Shown here in pieces: positions 1 to 7,707 of a stretch of 15,467 nucleotides of DNA; position 1 is the first letter of the stretch, and every line of letters begins with the position of its first letter. The DNA is from Alphaproteobacteria bacterium (GTDB lineage Bacteria; Pseudomonadota; Alphaproteobacteria; Rhodospirillales; Rhodospirillaceae): the NCBI GenBank assembly GCA_015228695.1, contig JADGDA010000035.1, positions 1 through 15,467 on the forward strand, given 5' to 3'. Both the position numbers and the translations under genes were made by a program. The notes under the pieces are model-generated. The model was not told the DNA's origin, searched no databases, and saw only the letters and a program-made list of their open reading frames with translations.

Positions 1-1
1 C

Positions 2-121
2 GGCGGTGGTGGGGGCGGCGATTATGGGGCTCCTTCCGGCTCCACGGGCGGCGGCAGGTCGGGCGGCGGCGGGGCCGGCTGGGATAAGCCCTCCGACCTG
101 GACGATGACATTCCCTTCTGA
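2..121 (+). CDS. ssb: Single-stranded DNA-binding protein, C-terminal part
   Basis: Only the last 39 codons are present; the OB-fold that binds ssDNA lies left of the window. What is visible is a glycine-rich flexible linker with a few Ser, Arg and Asp residues, followed by the acidic tip ending in DLDDDIPF and a TGA stop. This DDDIPF-type tip is the hallmark of bacterial SSB; in the family it is the docking site for partners such as RecO, PriA, exonuclease I and the polymerase III chi subunit. Identification rests on the tail and the Gly-rich linker, which together are highly specific. The next gene begins about 20 nt downstream on the same strand, so the two may be co-transcribed. Confidence 0.93.
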   Translation, partial: GGGGGGDYGAPSGSTGGGRSGGGGAGWDKPSDLDDDIPF

Positions 122-141
122 CCCAGCGTGGTTCGCCCGTG

Positions 142-801
142 ATGGAATCCGATCCGCTGGCCGAGAAGAAATCGATCGAGTTCCATCGCGCCGCCTTCCG
201 CGTCCTGGACTCCGGCGGCGGGCTGGTGGGCCGTATCCTGGAGCAGGTCGCCCGCCTCAAGATCGCCCAGCCCGAGCGGATGGAGTTTTGGCGTCTGTGG
301 GAGCAGGTCGCGGCCATGCCCGTCCAGGACGCCCAGGCGGCCGTCCTGGCTCCGACCACGCGCGGGCGTCTCCTGCGGATGCGCTCGCCCCTGACGGCGG
401 CGCTGAGCAGCGAGGAACGGGACGCCGTCTGGAAACATGTCGCCTGGAGCCTGTTCCTCGATCACTATTTCGCCGCCGCCGACGATCTGGACCTTGGTCC
501 CGAGGAACAGTCGGACCTGACCGGTCTTCCCGTCGAGGAGGTGGCCGGGTGGCGCGAGGAGACGCCGGCGCCGTTCGCCGGGACCGTCCTGGACCGGCTG
601 CGTCTGGTGGTGAGCGCCCACTCCGCCCTGGCGCTGCTGTATCCGACCTCGGGGCAACGCGCCCGGTGGTTCCGGGGCGGCAATAGGGTGCTCGGCGGGG
701 CTCCGCTCGATCTGATCCGCGACGGGCGCGGGGATGCGGTCCGCGACCATCTGACGGCTGCGGTGCGCCTCGCCTCTGAAGACGACGAGGAATCGTCGTA
801 A
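142..801 (+). CDS. Protein with MbcA/ParS/Xre antitoxin-like C-terminal domain (DUF2384-like)
   Basis: This is a 219-residue soluble protein from ATG 142; a GTG directly before it at 139 is equally possible, and neither has a clear Shine-Dalgarno. The last third (about residues 145-208) has the layout of the MbcA/ParS/Xre antitoxin toxin-binding domain: a helix with a run of hydrophobic residues, then WFRGGNRVLGG and APLDLI, followed by a helix. These match the family pattern of a PN-x-x-LGG-x-x-PLDLL segment. Residues about 113-138 (LGPEEQSDLTGLPVEEVAGW) could be a short helix-turn-helix. In RES/Xre toxin-antitoxin modules this domain neutralises an adjacent RES toxin, but no such toxin gene is next to it: ssb is upstream and gyrA downstream. 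The N-terminal 110 residues are not recognised. It may be a domesticated regulator rather than a true antitoxin; the function is inferred. Confidence 0.7.
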   Translation: MESDPLAEKKSIEFHRAAFRVLDSGGGLVGRILEQVARLKIAQPERMEFWRLWEQVAAMPVQDAQAAVLAPTTRGRLLRMRSPLTAALSSEERDAVWKHVAWSLFLDHYFAAADDLDLGPEEQSDLTGLPVEEVAGWREETPAPFAGTVLDRLRLVVSAHSALALLYPTSGQRARWFRGGNRVLGGAPLDLIRDGRGDAVRDHLTAAVRLASEDDEESS

Positions 802-817
802 ACATCGCCGGGAACGG

Positions 818-839
818 CCCCTGATCCGCTGTTCAGGGG
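818..839 (+). terminator. Hairpin between the antitoxin-like gene and gyrA
   Basis: A perfect 7-bp inverted repeat, CCCCTGA (818-824) and TCAGGGG (833-839), with an 8-nt loop starts 17 nt after the preceding stop codon. No T-run follows, so it is at best a weak or factor-assisted terminator; it might instead protect a 3' end. It separates the ssb-side genes from the gyrA promoter region. Confidence 0.4.
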
Positions 840-859
840 TGCGGCGCAACGTGGATATG

Positions 860-868
860 TGCTATGAA
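860..868 (+). promoter_or_regulatory. Possible extended -10 element of gyrA
   Basis: TGC followed by TATGAA resembles an extended -10 box (TGn plus TATAAT, four of six matches). It lies about 50 nt upstream of the TTG start of gyrA and downstream of the hairpin at 818-839. No good -35 box is visible at the usual spacing, which is tolerated for extended -10 promoters. This is a weak call from pattern only. Confidence 0.3.
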
Positions 869-916
869 GCGGCCCGCGCGCCGCTCTTCGGCCCGTGAGC
901 AGGTGAGAGCCGTCCC

Positions 917-3682
917 TTGAGCAATGCCGTCCCGCCTTCGGGCTTCGATATCGCGCCGGTGACCATCGAAGACGAGATGAAACGCTCGTACCTCGATTAC
1001 GCCATGAGCGTGATCGTGAGCCGGGCGCTTCCCGACGTGCGCGACGGCCTGAAGCCCGTCCACCGCCGCATCCTGTTCTCGATGAAGGAGAACGGATACG
1101 ACTTCAACAAGCCTTTCCGCAAATCGGCCCGCATCGTCGGCGACGTGATGGGCAAGTACCATCCCCACGGCGATTCGGCCATCTACGACGCCATGGTACG
1201 CATGGCGCAGGGCTTTTCCATGCGCCTGCCCCTGATCGACGGGCAGGGCAATTTCGGCTCGATGGACGGCGACCCCCCGGCGGCCATGCGCTATACCGAG
1301 GCCCGGCTGGCCCGCTCCGCCCACAGCCTGCTGGAGGATATCGACAAGGACACGGTCGATTTCCAGCCCAATTACGACGAAACCTCCCGTGAACCGATGG
1401 TTCTGCCCGCCCGGTTCCCGAATCTGCTGGTCAACGGAGCGGGCGGCATCGCCGTCGGCATGGCCACCAACATTCCACCCCATAACCTGGGGGAGGTCAT
1501 CGACGCCTGCTTCGCCTACATCGACAACCCCGACGTCACCATCGAGGAGATGATGGAGCTGGTGCCGGGACCCGACTTCCCGACCGGCGGCGTCGTCCTC
1601 GGGCGGGGCGGGGCGCGTCAGGCCCTTTTGACCGGGCGGGGCTCGGTGGTCATGCGCGGCCGCTGCCATATCGAGGAAATCCGCAAGGACCGCGACGCCA
1701 TTATCGTCACCGAGGTGCCCTATCAGGTCAACAAGGCCCGCATGATCGAGATCATGGCGGAACTCGTGCGCGACAAGAAGATCGAGGGCATCGCCGACCT
1801 TCGCGACGAGTCGGATCGGCGGGGCGTCCGGGTGGTGGTCGAGATCAAACGCGACGCCATGGCCGAGGTGGTCCTCAACCAGCTCTACCGGTTCACGCCG
1901 CTGCAAACCTCTTTCGGCGTCAACATGCTGGCCCTCAACGGGGGGCGGCCGGTGATGATGTCCCTGCGGGACATCATCGTCGCCTTCGTCCAGTTCCGCG
2001 AGGAGGTCATCCGTCGCCGCACCATCTTCGAGTTGGGGCGGGCGCGGGACAAGGCCCATACCCTGGTCGGCCTCGCCATCGCCGTGGCCAGCCTGGACGA
2101 GGTGATCGCCCTGATCCGCGGGGCCCCCGATCCGGCGACGGCGCGGGAGCGGCTGATGGCCCGGGACTGGCCGGCTTCCGACGTGGAGCCCCTGATCGTC
2201 CTGATCGACGAGCCCGGCCGCGCCGTGGTCAAGGGAAAATACCGGCTGTCGGAGGCCCAGGCCCGCGCCATCCTGGATTTGCGCCTCCATCGCCTGACGG
2301 GCCTGGAGCGGGACAAGATTCACCAGGAATTGCGGGACATCGGCGCGGAGATCGAGGAATACCTCCATATCCTGTCGTCCCGGGATCACCTGTATGCGAT
2401 CCTCCGCAAGGAACTGGCGGACATCAGGGAGCAGTACGCCACTCCCCGGCGCACCACCCTGGAGGACGCCGAGTTCGAGCAGGACATCGAGGATCTGATC
2501 CAGCGTGAGGACATGGTGGTCACGGTCACCAGCACCGGCTACATCAAGCGGGTGCCGCTGTCCACCTATCGGGCGCAGAGGCGGGGCGGGAAGGGCCGTT
2601 CGGGAATGTCCACCCGCGACGAGGACATGGTCAGCCATGTCTTCGTCGCCAGCACCCATACGCCGGTCCTGTTCTTCTCGTCGCTGGGAATCGCCTACAA
2701 GCTGAAGGTCCACCGCCTTCCCGTCGGCACGCCCCAGGCGCGGGGGAAGGCCATGATCAACATCCTCCCGCTCAGCGCGGGGGAAACCATCTCCACCGTC
2801 ATGCCCTTGCCGGAGGAGGAGGACACCTGGGGCGCTCTGAACGTCATGTTCGCCACCGCTTCCGGCAACGTCCGCCGCAATCTTCTGTCGGACTTCACCA
2901 ACGTGATGGCCAACGGCAAGATCGCCATGAAACTGGACGAGGGCGACAGCCTGATCGCCGTGCTCACCTGCTCGGAAACGGACGATGTGCTGCTCAGCAC
3001 CCGCAACGGCAAGTGCATCCGGTTCCCGGTCACCGACGTGCGGGTGTTCGTCGGCCGCACCTCGACCGGCGTCCGGGGAATCCGGCTGGCCGGGGAGGAC
3101 ACGGTGATGTCCATGTCCGTCCTGGCCCATGCCGATTACACCCCGGAGCAACGCAACGCCTATCAGAAGCTGCGCCGGGCCGCCGGCGACGACGACGGGG
3201 AGACGGGCACGGGCGAGGAGGACGCCTCCGAGGAGACGTCCGCCGTGGGGTCCCTCTCCCCCGAGGAGGTCGAGCGCATGGCGGCCGGGGAGGAGTTCAT
3301 TCTCACCATCACCGAGAACGGATTCGGGAAAAGAACCTCGGCCTATGAATACCGCATCACCGGGCGCGGCGGGCAGGGCATTGTCAGCATCGAGACCTCG
3401 AAGCGCAACGGCGCCGTCGCCGCGTCCTTCCCGATACGGCACAGCGATCAGATCGTCATGGTGACCGACTCGGGCCAGATCATCCGGGTTCCCGTGGACG
3501 ACGTGCGTATCGCCCGGCGCAACACCCAGGGGGTGACCCTGTTCCGCACCGGGGAGAACGAACGGGTGGTCTCCGCCGTGCGGCTGGCCGACATGGACGA
3601 GGAAGATGGGGGGGACGCGGAAGGGGGGGAGGATTTGCCTCCGGGCGCGTCCGAGACTTTGGATGGAGAGGGTAATGACTAA
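917..3682 (+). CDS. gyrA: DNA gyrase subunit A
   Basis: The breakage-reunion subunit of DNA gyrase (A2B2 with GyrB) introduces negative supercoils in an ATP-dependent way. At 921 residues it has the usual size. The catalytic arginine-tyrosine pair is R125-Y126 in AAMRYTEARL. The quinolone-resistance region YHPHGDSAIYD carries Ser87 and Asp91, the unmutated residues matching E. coli S83 and D87. The GyrA box QRRGGKG is at residues 554-560 at the start of the C-terminal beta-pinwheel, which separates GyrA from ParC. An acidic insert (about 755-785) and an acidic tail are present. The start is TTG 917, supported by a purine-rich AGGTGAGAG at 901-909; the nearby ATG at 924 is out of frame. The 3' end overlaps coaD by 8 nt, so the two are probably co-translated. 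Confidence 0.98.
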   Translation: MSNAVPPSGFDIAPVTIEDEMKRSYLDYAMSVIVSRALPDVRDGLKPVHRRILFSMKENGYDFNKPFRKSARIVGDVMGKYHPHGDSAIYDAMVRMAQGFSMRLPLIDGQGNFGSMDGDPPAAMRYTEARLARSAHSLLEDIDKDTVDFQPNYDETSREPMVLPARFPNLLVNGAGGIAVGMATNIPPHNLGEVIDACFAYIDNPDVTIEEMMELVPGPDFPTGGVVLGRGGARQALLTGRGSVVMRGRCHIEEIRKDRDAIIVTEVPYQVNKARMIEIMAELVRDKKIEGIADLRDESDRRGVRVVVEIKRDAMAEVVLNQLYRFTPLQTSFGVNMLALNGGRPVMMSLRDIIVAFVQFREEVIRRRTIFELGRARDKAHTLVGLAIAVASLDEVIALIRGAPDPATARERLMARDWPASDVEPLIVLIDEPGRAVVKGKYRLSEAQARAILDLRLHRLTGLERDKIHQELRDIGAEIEEYLHILSSRDHLYAILRKELADIREQYATPRRTTLEDAEFEQDIEDLIQREDMVVTVTSTGYIKRVPLSTYRAQRRGGKGRSGMSTRDEDMVSHVFVASTHTPVLFFSSLGIAYKLKVHRLPVGTPQARGKAMINILPLSAGETISTVMPLPEEEDTWGALNVMFATASGNVRRNLLSDFTNVMANGKIAMKLDEGDSLIAVLTCSETDDVLLSTRNGKCIRFPVTDVRVFVGRTSTGVRGIRLAGEDTVMSMSVLAHADYTPEQRNAYQKLRRAAGDDDGETGTGEEDASEETSAVGSLSPEEVERMAAGEEFILTITENGFGKRTSAYEYRITGRGGQGIVSIETSKRNGAVAASFPIRHSDQIVMVTDSGQIIRVPVDDVRIARRNTQGVTLFRTGENERVVSAVRLADMDEEDGGDAEGGEDLPPGASETLDGEGND

Positions 3683-4196
3683 TCGGGTCGGCGTGTATCC
3701 GGGGACTTTCGACCCGATCACGAACGGACATCTCGATATCATCATTCGCGCGACCCGCGTGGTCGATCACCTGATCATCGGCGTCGCCGACAACGACGGC
3801 AAGGGGCCGCTGTTCTCGGTCGATGAGCGAGTCGAGATGGTGCGGGAGGAGATCAAGGCCGCCGACAGCATCAGGGATGCCAGCGTCGAGGTTCGGCCCT
3901 TCTCGATCCTGCTGGTGGATTTCGTCTGCTCCTGCGAGGCCACGGTGATCGTGCGCGGCCTGCGGGCGGTTTCCGACTTCGAGTACGAATTCCAGATGGC
4001 GGGCATGAACACCCGGATCTGTCCGTCGGTCGAGACGGTGTTCCTGATGGCCTCGGAGCGGTGTCAGTTCATCTCGTCCCGTTTCGTCAAGGAGATCGGG
4101 CGCCTGGGGGGCGACATCTCCTCGTTCGTGTCTCCGCGCGTGCACAGGCATCTGGACAGGCGCTACGGCCGCATCCGGGAGGCGGCGCCCCTCTGA
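3675..4196 (+). CDS. coaD: Pantetheine-phosphate adenylyltransferase
   Basis: This enzyme transfers AMP from ATP to 4'-phosphopantetheine, giving dephospho-CoA and pyrophosphate, the penultimate step of coenzyme A synthesis in the cytosol. The 173-residue protein has the nucleotidyltransferase signature GTFDPITNGH (T16-x-G-H19), the central RGLR motif (94-97) and the C-terminal ISSRFVKE motif (133-140, the family's ISS-x-x-R/K element). Length is normal (about 160-175). The ATG at 3675 lies inside the end of gyrA in another frame and is preceded by GGAGAG at 3665-3670. A longer frame open to 3606 is just gyrA overlap; the family's N-terminus (start right before the beta strand VGVYPG) supports 3675. 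gyrA-coaD-cyclophilin is a familiar alphaproteobacterial order. Confidence 0.97.
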   Translation: MTNRVGVYPGTFDPITNGHLDIIIRATRVVDHLIIGVADNDGKGPLFSVDERVEMVREEIKAADSIRDASVEVRPFSILLVDFVCSCEATVIVRGLRAVSDFEYEFQMAGMNTRICPSVETVFLMASERCQFISSRFVKEIGRLGGDISSFVSPRVHRHLDRRYGRIREAAPL

Positions 4197-4232
4197 CCGA
4201 GGGGAGCCCCCGGCGTCAAGGGGAGTGGGAAA

Positions 4233-4790
4233 ATGAAGGCCTTTCTCAGACTATGCTTTGTTTTGCTTGGAGTTTTGGCGATGAGCACGGAGGACGTTCA
4301 GGCGGGAAACCCGGAGAACACCCTGTACATGGAACTGGCGAGCGGGCGCGTGGTGATCGAACTGCGTCCCGATCTGGCTCCGAACCATGTGGCGCGGATC
4401 AAGGAACTGGCCCGGCAGGGTTTTTATGACGGGGTGGTGTTCCATCGGGTGATCGAGGGCTTCATGGCCCAGACCGGCGACCCGACCGGCACCGGCATGG
4501 GCGGCTCCGGGCAGAAGCTGAAGGCGGAATTCAGTCCTCCGACCAAGGCCCGCCATGTGCGCGGAGTCGCATCCATGGCCCGCTCGCAAAGCCCCGACAG
4601 CGCCGACAGCCAGTTCTTCATCTGCTTCAAGCCCTCCTCGTTCCTGGATGGGCAGTACACCATCTGGGGGCAGGTGATCGAGGGAATGGAGCACGTGGAC
4701 AAGATCAAGAAAGGCTCGGAATCGGACAACGGAAAGGTGGCCGACCCGGACAAGATCGTCTCCATGCGCGTCGCCGCCGACGTGAAATAG
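4233..4790 (+). CDS. ppiA: Secreted cyclophilin-type peptidyl-prolyl cis-trans isomerase
   Basis: It catalyses proline cis-trans isomerisation during protein folding, probably in the periplasm. Residues 1-24 form a signal peptide (MK, a hydrophobic stretch to about 16, then a VQA-type cleavage site). The cyclophilin core follows: FHRV (Arg72 is the catalytic arginine), FMAQTGDPTGTG, the DSQFFI strand and FLDGQYTIWGQV. The Trp of eukaryotic CypA that makes cyclosporin binding strong is Phe here (F137), as expected for many bacterial forms. A good ribosome binding site, GGGGAGTGGG, precedes ATG 4233. The gene follows coaD by 36 nt on the same strand and probably ends the operon; the metallopeptidase gene faces it 14 nt away. 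The symbol ppiA is by analogy with periplasmic cyclophilins. Confidence 0.9.
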   Translation: MKAFLRLCFVLLGVLAMSTEDVQAGNPENTLYMELASGRVVIELRPDLAPNHVARIKELARQGFYDGVVFHRVIEGFMAQTGDPTGTGMGGSGQKLKAEFSPPTKARHVRGVASMARSQSPDSADSQFFICFKPSSFLDGQYTIWGQVIEGMEHVDKIKKGSESDNGKVADPDKIVSMRVAADVK

Positions 4791-4804
4791 GGGTTCCCGG
4801 CGCT

Positions 4805-5200
4805 TTAGGGTGGGTCCAGTTCCATCCGCTCGATCCGTTCCATGTCCGCGTCGGAAAAGCCGAAGTGGTGGCCGATTTCGTGGATGAGGACGTGGCGGAT
4901 CACCCGTTCCAGGTCCTCGCCGCTTTCGCACCAGTAGTCCAGGATCGGGCGGCGGTACAGGAAGATCATGTCCGGCCCCATGCCGATGTCGGAGACGCTG
5001 CGGCGGTGAAGGGGGATGCCCCGGTAGAGGCCGAGAAGGTCGAAGGGGCTTTCAAGGCCCATCTCCACCTCGGTTTCCTCGTCGCAGAACTCCTCCACGC
5101 TCAGAATCACGTCCATGGCATGACGGCGCAGGACCTCGGGGATCGACCGGAGGGCGGCGCGGGCGAGGGCGTCGATATCCGCGGCGCTCGGGGGCTTCAT
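4805..5200 (-). CDS. Small zincin-like metallopeptidase family protein
   Basis: This is a 131-residue protein with the metal-binding motif HEIGHHFGFSD (H107, E108, H111 and D117), i.e. HExxHxxGxxD as in minigluzincin and COG3824-type metallopeptidases. Two His/Asp arrangements and a catalytic Glu are intact, so a zinc hydrolase is likely; the substrate is unknown. No signal peptide or membrane segment is seen, so it should be cytosolic. The start chosen is ATG 5200 because it forms an ATGA overlap with the stop of the upstream histidine kinase; longer in-frame extensions would run inside the kinase gene. The overlap implies translational coupling. It converges on the cyclophilin gene with a 14-nt gap and no hairpin between them. 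Confidence 0.87.
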   Translation of the reverse strand: MKPPSAADIDALARAALRSIPEVLRRHAMDVILSVEEFCDEETEVEMGLESPFDLLGLYRGIPLHRRSVSDIGMGPDMIFLYRRPILDYWCESGEDLERVIRHVLIHEIGHHFGFSDADMERIERMELDPP

Positions 5201-7566
5201 GGCCCGTCCGCGGCGGGCAAGGTGAAATGGAACGTGCTGCCCTGACCCGGTTCGGATTCGACCCACAATTTCCCTCCATGCCGCTCCACGATCTTCTTCA
5301 CAATGGCCAGCCCGATCCCCGTCCCGGAATAAGCCTCGCGCTCGTGAAGACGTTGAAAGATCATGAAAATACGCTCGAAATAGCGGGGTTCGATGCCGAT
5401 TCCGTTGTCGGCGACGGAAAACGCGCACATATCGTCCGTGCGCTCGGCCGTGACGCGGATTTCCGGGGGACGTCCCTTGGCGGCGTATTTGATGGCGTTG
5501 CCGATCAGATTCTGGAACAGGCGGGTGAGGTCGTCACGGCTTGCCACGACGGCGGGGAAGGCGTCGGGAGCGAAGATTCGGGCTCCGCTTTCCTCGATCG
5601 AGGTCCCGAGATTGGCGAGGGCGTCGGAAACGGCCGTTCCCGGATCGATGGGAACCATCGGTCCCCCCATGCGGCCGATGCGGGAATATTCCAGCAGGTC
5701 CCGGACCATGTCCCGCATGCGACGGACGCCCTCGACGGTATAGCCGATGAATTCGTCGGCGTCGGCGTCCAGGCGCCCGGCATAGTCGCGCTGTAGAAGC
5801 TGAAGGTAGCTCGAAATCATGCGCAGGGGTTCTTGAAGGTCGTGGGACGCCACGTAGGCGAACTGTTCCAGTTCGCGGTTCGACCGCTCGATTTCCTTGG
5901 ATTTGGCGAGCAGGGCCTGCTCGGCCGCGACCCGTTCGCTGATGTCGATTCCCATGCCGATGACGCCCCAGCCCCCCTCGATGGCGATCCGGCGGCCGGT
6001 GAAATAATAAGGGACTCCCCGGCCCGACTTGGAGATGAAGCGGGCCTCGACATCGGACCAGCCGTCCTCGAACACCCGCTTGATGCGCTGGGTCACCAGA
6101 TCCCGTTCCGCGCCGGTGAAAAAGGCGAGGGGAGAAAGGGTGGCGACCTCTTCGGCGCCGTAGCCGGAAACGGTCTCGAAATTCCGGTTCCACAAGAGGA
6201 ACCGCAGATTTTCATCGAACAGATAGACGATCCCCGGAAGGCTTTCGATCAGCATCCGGGAGAAGTCGCGTTCCCTGCGGGCCGTCGCCTCCAATTCCTT
6301 GGTCTCAGTGATGTCGGTGGAGATGCCGCAGACCGCCCGCACCCCCCCATCCGGATCGAACAGCGGAAATTTGATCGTCACGTAGTCACGGGGGCCCCGG
6401 GGGCCGATGACTCTCTCCTCGTAGCGGATCGGGGCGGAATCGGCGATCACCTTGCGGTCGTGCCCGAGCAGCGCCTCGGCGACGGACGGGGAGTGAAGGT
6501 CCTTCACGCTCTTGCCCAGAATCGCCTCGGGCGTTGTTGCGAATTCGAACAGGTATTGCCGGTTGACCAGCAGGTAACGTCCCTCCCGGTCCTTGACGTG
6601 GATCAGGGCGGCCGCGTTGTCGAAAATGCCCTGGAGCTGCTCCTTGCTGTCGCGCAAGGCCGCCTCCGCCGCGCGGCTCACCTCAATCTGGCGGAGAAGC
6701 CCCCGCGTCAGGAACAGGATCGCCGCGCTCATCAGAAGGCCGACCAGACCATAGGTAAAAGCGTGCATCCAAATACGGGAAAGAACGTCCGCCTTCGAAC
6801 ACACGACGAAAACCGTCAGGGCGAAGCCGGGAACGGGACGGCGGGCGACGATCCAATCCGTGGGATTTAATGCCTGGGGCTGGAGGGTCTTCGCGGTCCC
6901 GCCCACCAAGCTCACGCCATCCCACCGCGAGAGGACGATGACCCCGTGGGGGCCGACGTCGACGGAACGGAACAGGCGGCGGATTTCATCCGGGTCGATC
7001 ATGGCGACGATTGCGCCGGAAAACGATCCGTCCACGGGCTGGATACGCCGGACCATCCCGATGAACGGCTTTTGTCCTCCATTCTCCATCGTCCCGTGGG
7101 CGTCGGGGGCGTCGGCGCGGCGGATGGTCATGGACTCAAGACGCGCCAAGTCCAGCCCGGAAAGATCCGCCGCCGCGCCGGAGCGGAAAAGGGGGCGCCC
7201 GAGGGCGTCGGTGACGGCAAGGGACAGCACCTGCGGCTGCGAGCGCACCCTTCGCTCCAGGGTCCGCTCGATGTCGGCGGGGGTCGATGGGCTTGCCGCG
7301 CCCAGATCGGCTTCGGTCATGGCGAGGAGAAGGTCGACCGACTCCATCGAGCGGGCGGTGGCGACCCCCAGGATCGTCGCGAGTTCGCGGCTCTGGCGTT
7401 CTGCGGTATCGAGGACGGAAACGCCTTCCCGCCAGAGGTCGAGAAACAAAAAGCCCCACAGGGCGGCGACCAGGGCGGTGGCAAACCCCATCCTCAGGAG
7501 AGAATCCCCGGCACGCAGAGAAATGTCACCCGCCTCCGCCGTCGGTTTCCTGCCGATTCTCAGCAC
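5197..7566 (-). CDS. Membrane-bound sensor histidine kinase with two PAS domains
   Basis: A sensor of a two-component system, about 789 residues from GTG 7566. Order: TM1 (about 28-46), an extracytoplasmic sensor of about 220 residues with a PDC/dCACHE-like pattern, TM2 (about 270-288), PAS1 (about 305-423), PAS2 (about 430-548), a HisKA helix with phospho-acceptor His575 in SHDLQEPLRMI, then an HATPase domain with N690 of the N box, D720 in DNGIGIEP and the GTGIGLAI G2 box. All catalytic motifs are intact and no receiver domain is present. GTG 7566 is preferred because GGAGAGG lies 8 nt upstream; the frame stays open to a TTG at 7662, but that N-terminus is proline- and arginine-rich and not kinase-like. 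No response regulator gene is adjacent, so its partner is elsewhere. It is coupled to the metallopeptidase gene by a 4-nt overlap. Confidence 0.93.
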   Translation of the reverse strand: MLRIGRKPTAEAGDISLRAGDSLLRMGFATALVAALWGFLFLDLWREGVSVLDTAERQSRELATILGVATARSMESVDLLLAMTEADLGAASPSTPADIERTLERRVRSQPQVLSLAVTDALGRPLFRSGAAADLSGLDLARLESMTIRRADAPDAHGTMENGGQKPFIGMVRRIQPVDGSFSGAIVAMIDPDEIRRLFRSVDVGPHGVIVLSRWDGVSLVGGTAKTLQPQALNPTDWIVARRPVPGFALTVFVVCSKADVLSRIWMHAFTYGLVGLLMSAAILFLTRGLLRQIEVSRAAEAALRDSKEQLQGIFDNAAALIHVKDREGRYLLVNRQYLFEFATTPEAILGKSVKDLHSPSVAEALLGHDRKVIADSAPIRYEERVIGPRGPRDYVTIKFPLFDPDGGVRAVCGISTDITETKELEATARRERDFSRMLIESLPGIVYLFDENLRFLLWNRNFETVSGYGAEEVATLSPLAFFTGAERDLVTQRIKRVFEDGWSDVEARFISKSGRGVPYYFTGRRIAIEGGWGVIGMGIDISERVAAEQALLAKSKEIERSNRELEQFAYVASHDLQEPLRMISSYLQLLQRDYAGRLDADADEFIGYTVEGVRRMRDMVRDLLEYSRIGRMGGPMVPIDPGTAVSDALANLGTSIEESGARIFAPDAFPAVVASRDDLTRLFQNLIGNAIKYAAKGRPPEIRVTAERTDDMCAFSVADNGIGIEPRYFERIFMIFQRLHEREAYSGTGIGLAIVKKIVERHGGKLWVESEPGQGSTFHFTLPAADGP

Positions 7567-7671
7567 GCCCCGGACCTCTCCGCTCCATTCTTGAGCTACG
7601 GCCCCAGAGTGCCGCAATCGGGGCGGAATCACAAGACGCGGAAGCGGAATAAGATCGATCAAGGCGGAGTC

Positions 7672-7687
7672 TTGACTTTGCCGTCAA
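7672..7687. promoter_or_regulatory. TTGAC-N6-GTCAA inverted repeat in divergent promoter region
   Basis: In the 141-nt gap between the divergent kinase and TPR/glycosyltransferase genes, TTGAC (7672-7676) and GTCAA (7683-7687) form a perfect 5-bp inverted repeat spaced by 6 nt. Each arm reads as a -35-like TTGAC in opposite directions, which fits a shared divergent promoter or an operator. No convincing -10 boxes pair with them at 16-18 nt. A GATCGATC palindrome lies just left (7653-7660). The call is tentative. Confidence 0.3.
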
Positions 7688-7707
7688 CGGGATCCAAGCC
7701 TACCCCG

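Noticed and set aside
833..3745. A 970-codon open frame on the minus strand opposite gyrA
   Set aside because: It is His/Gly/Asp-rich with no recognisable domain and mirrors the codon bias of gyrA, which is certain on the plus strand.
6946..7707. N-terminal extension of the TPR/GT41 frame
   Set aside because: It lies antisense to the kinase sensor region and has no TPR or GT41 similarity; the gene starts at 7678 or 7708.
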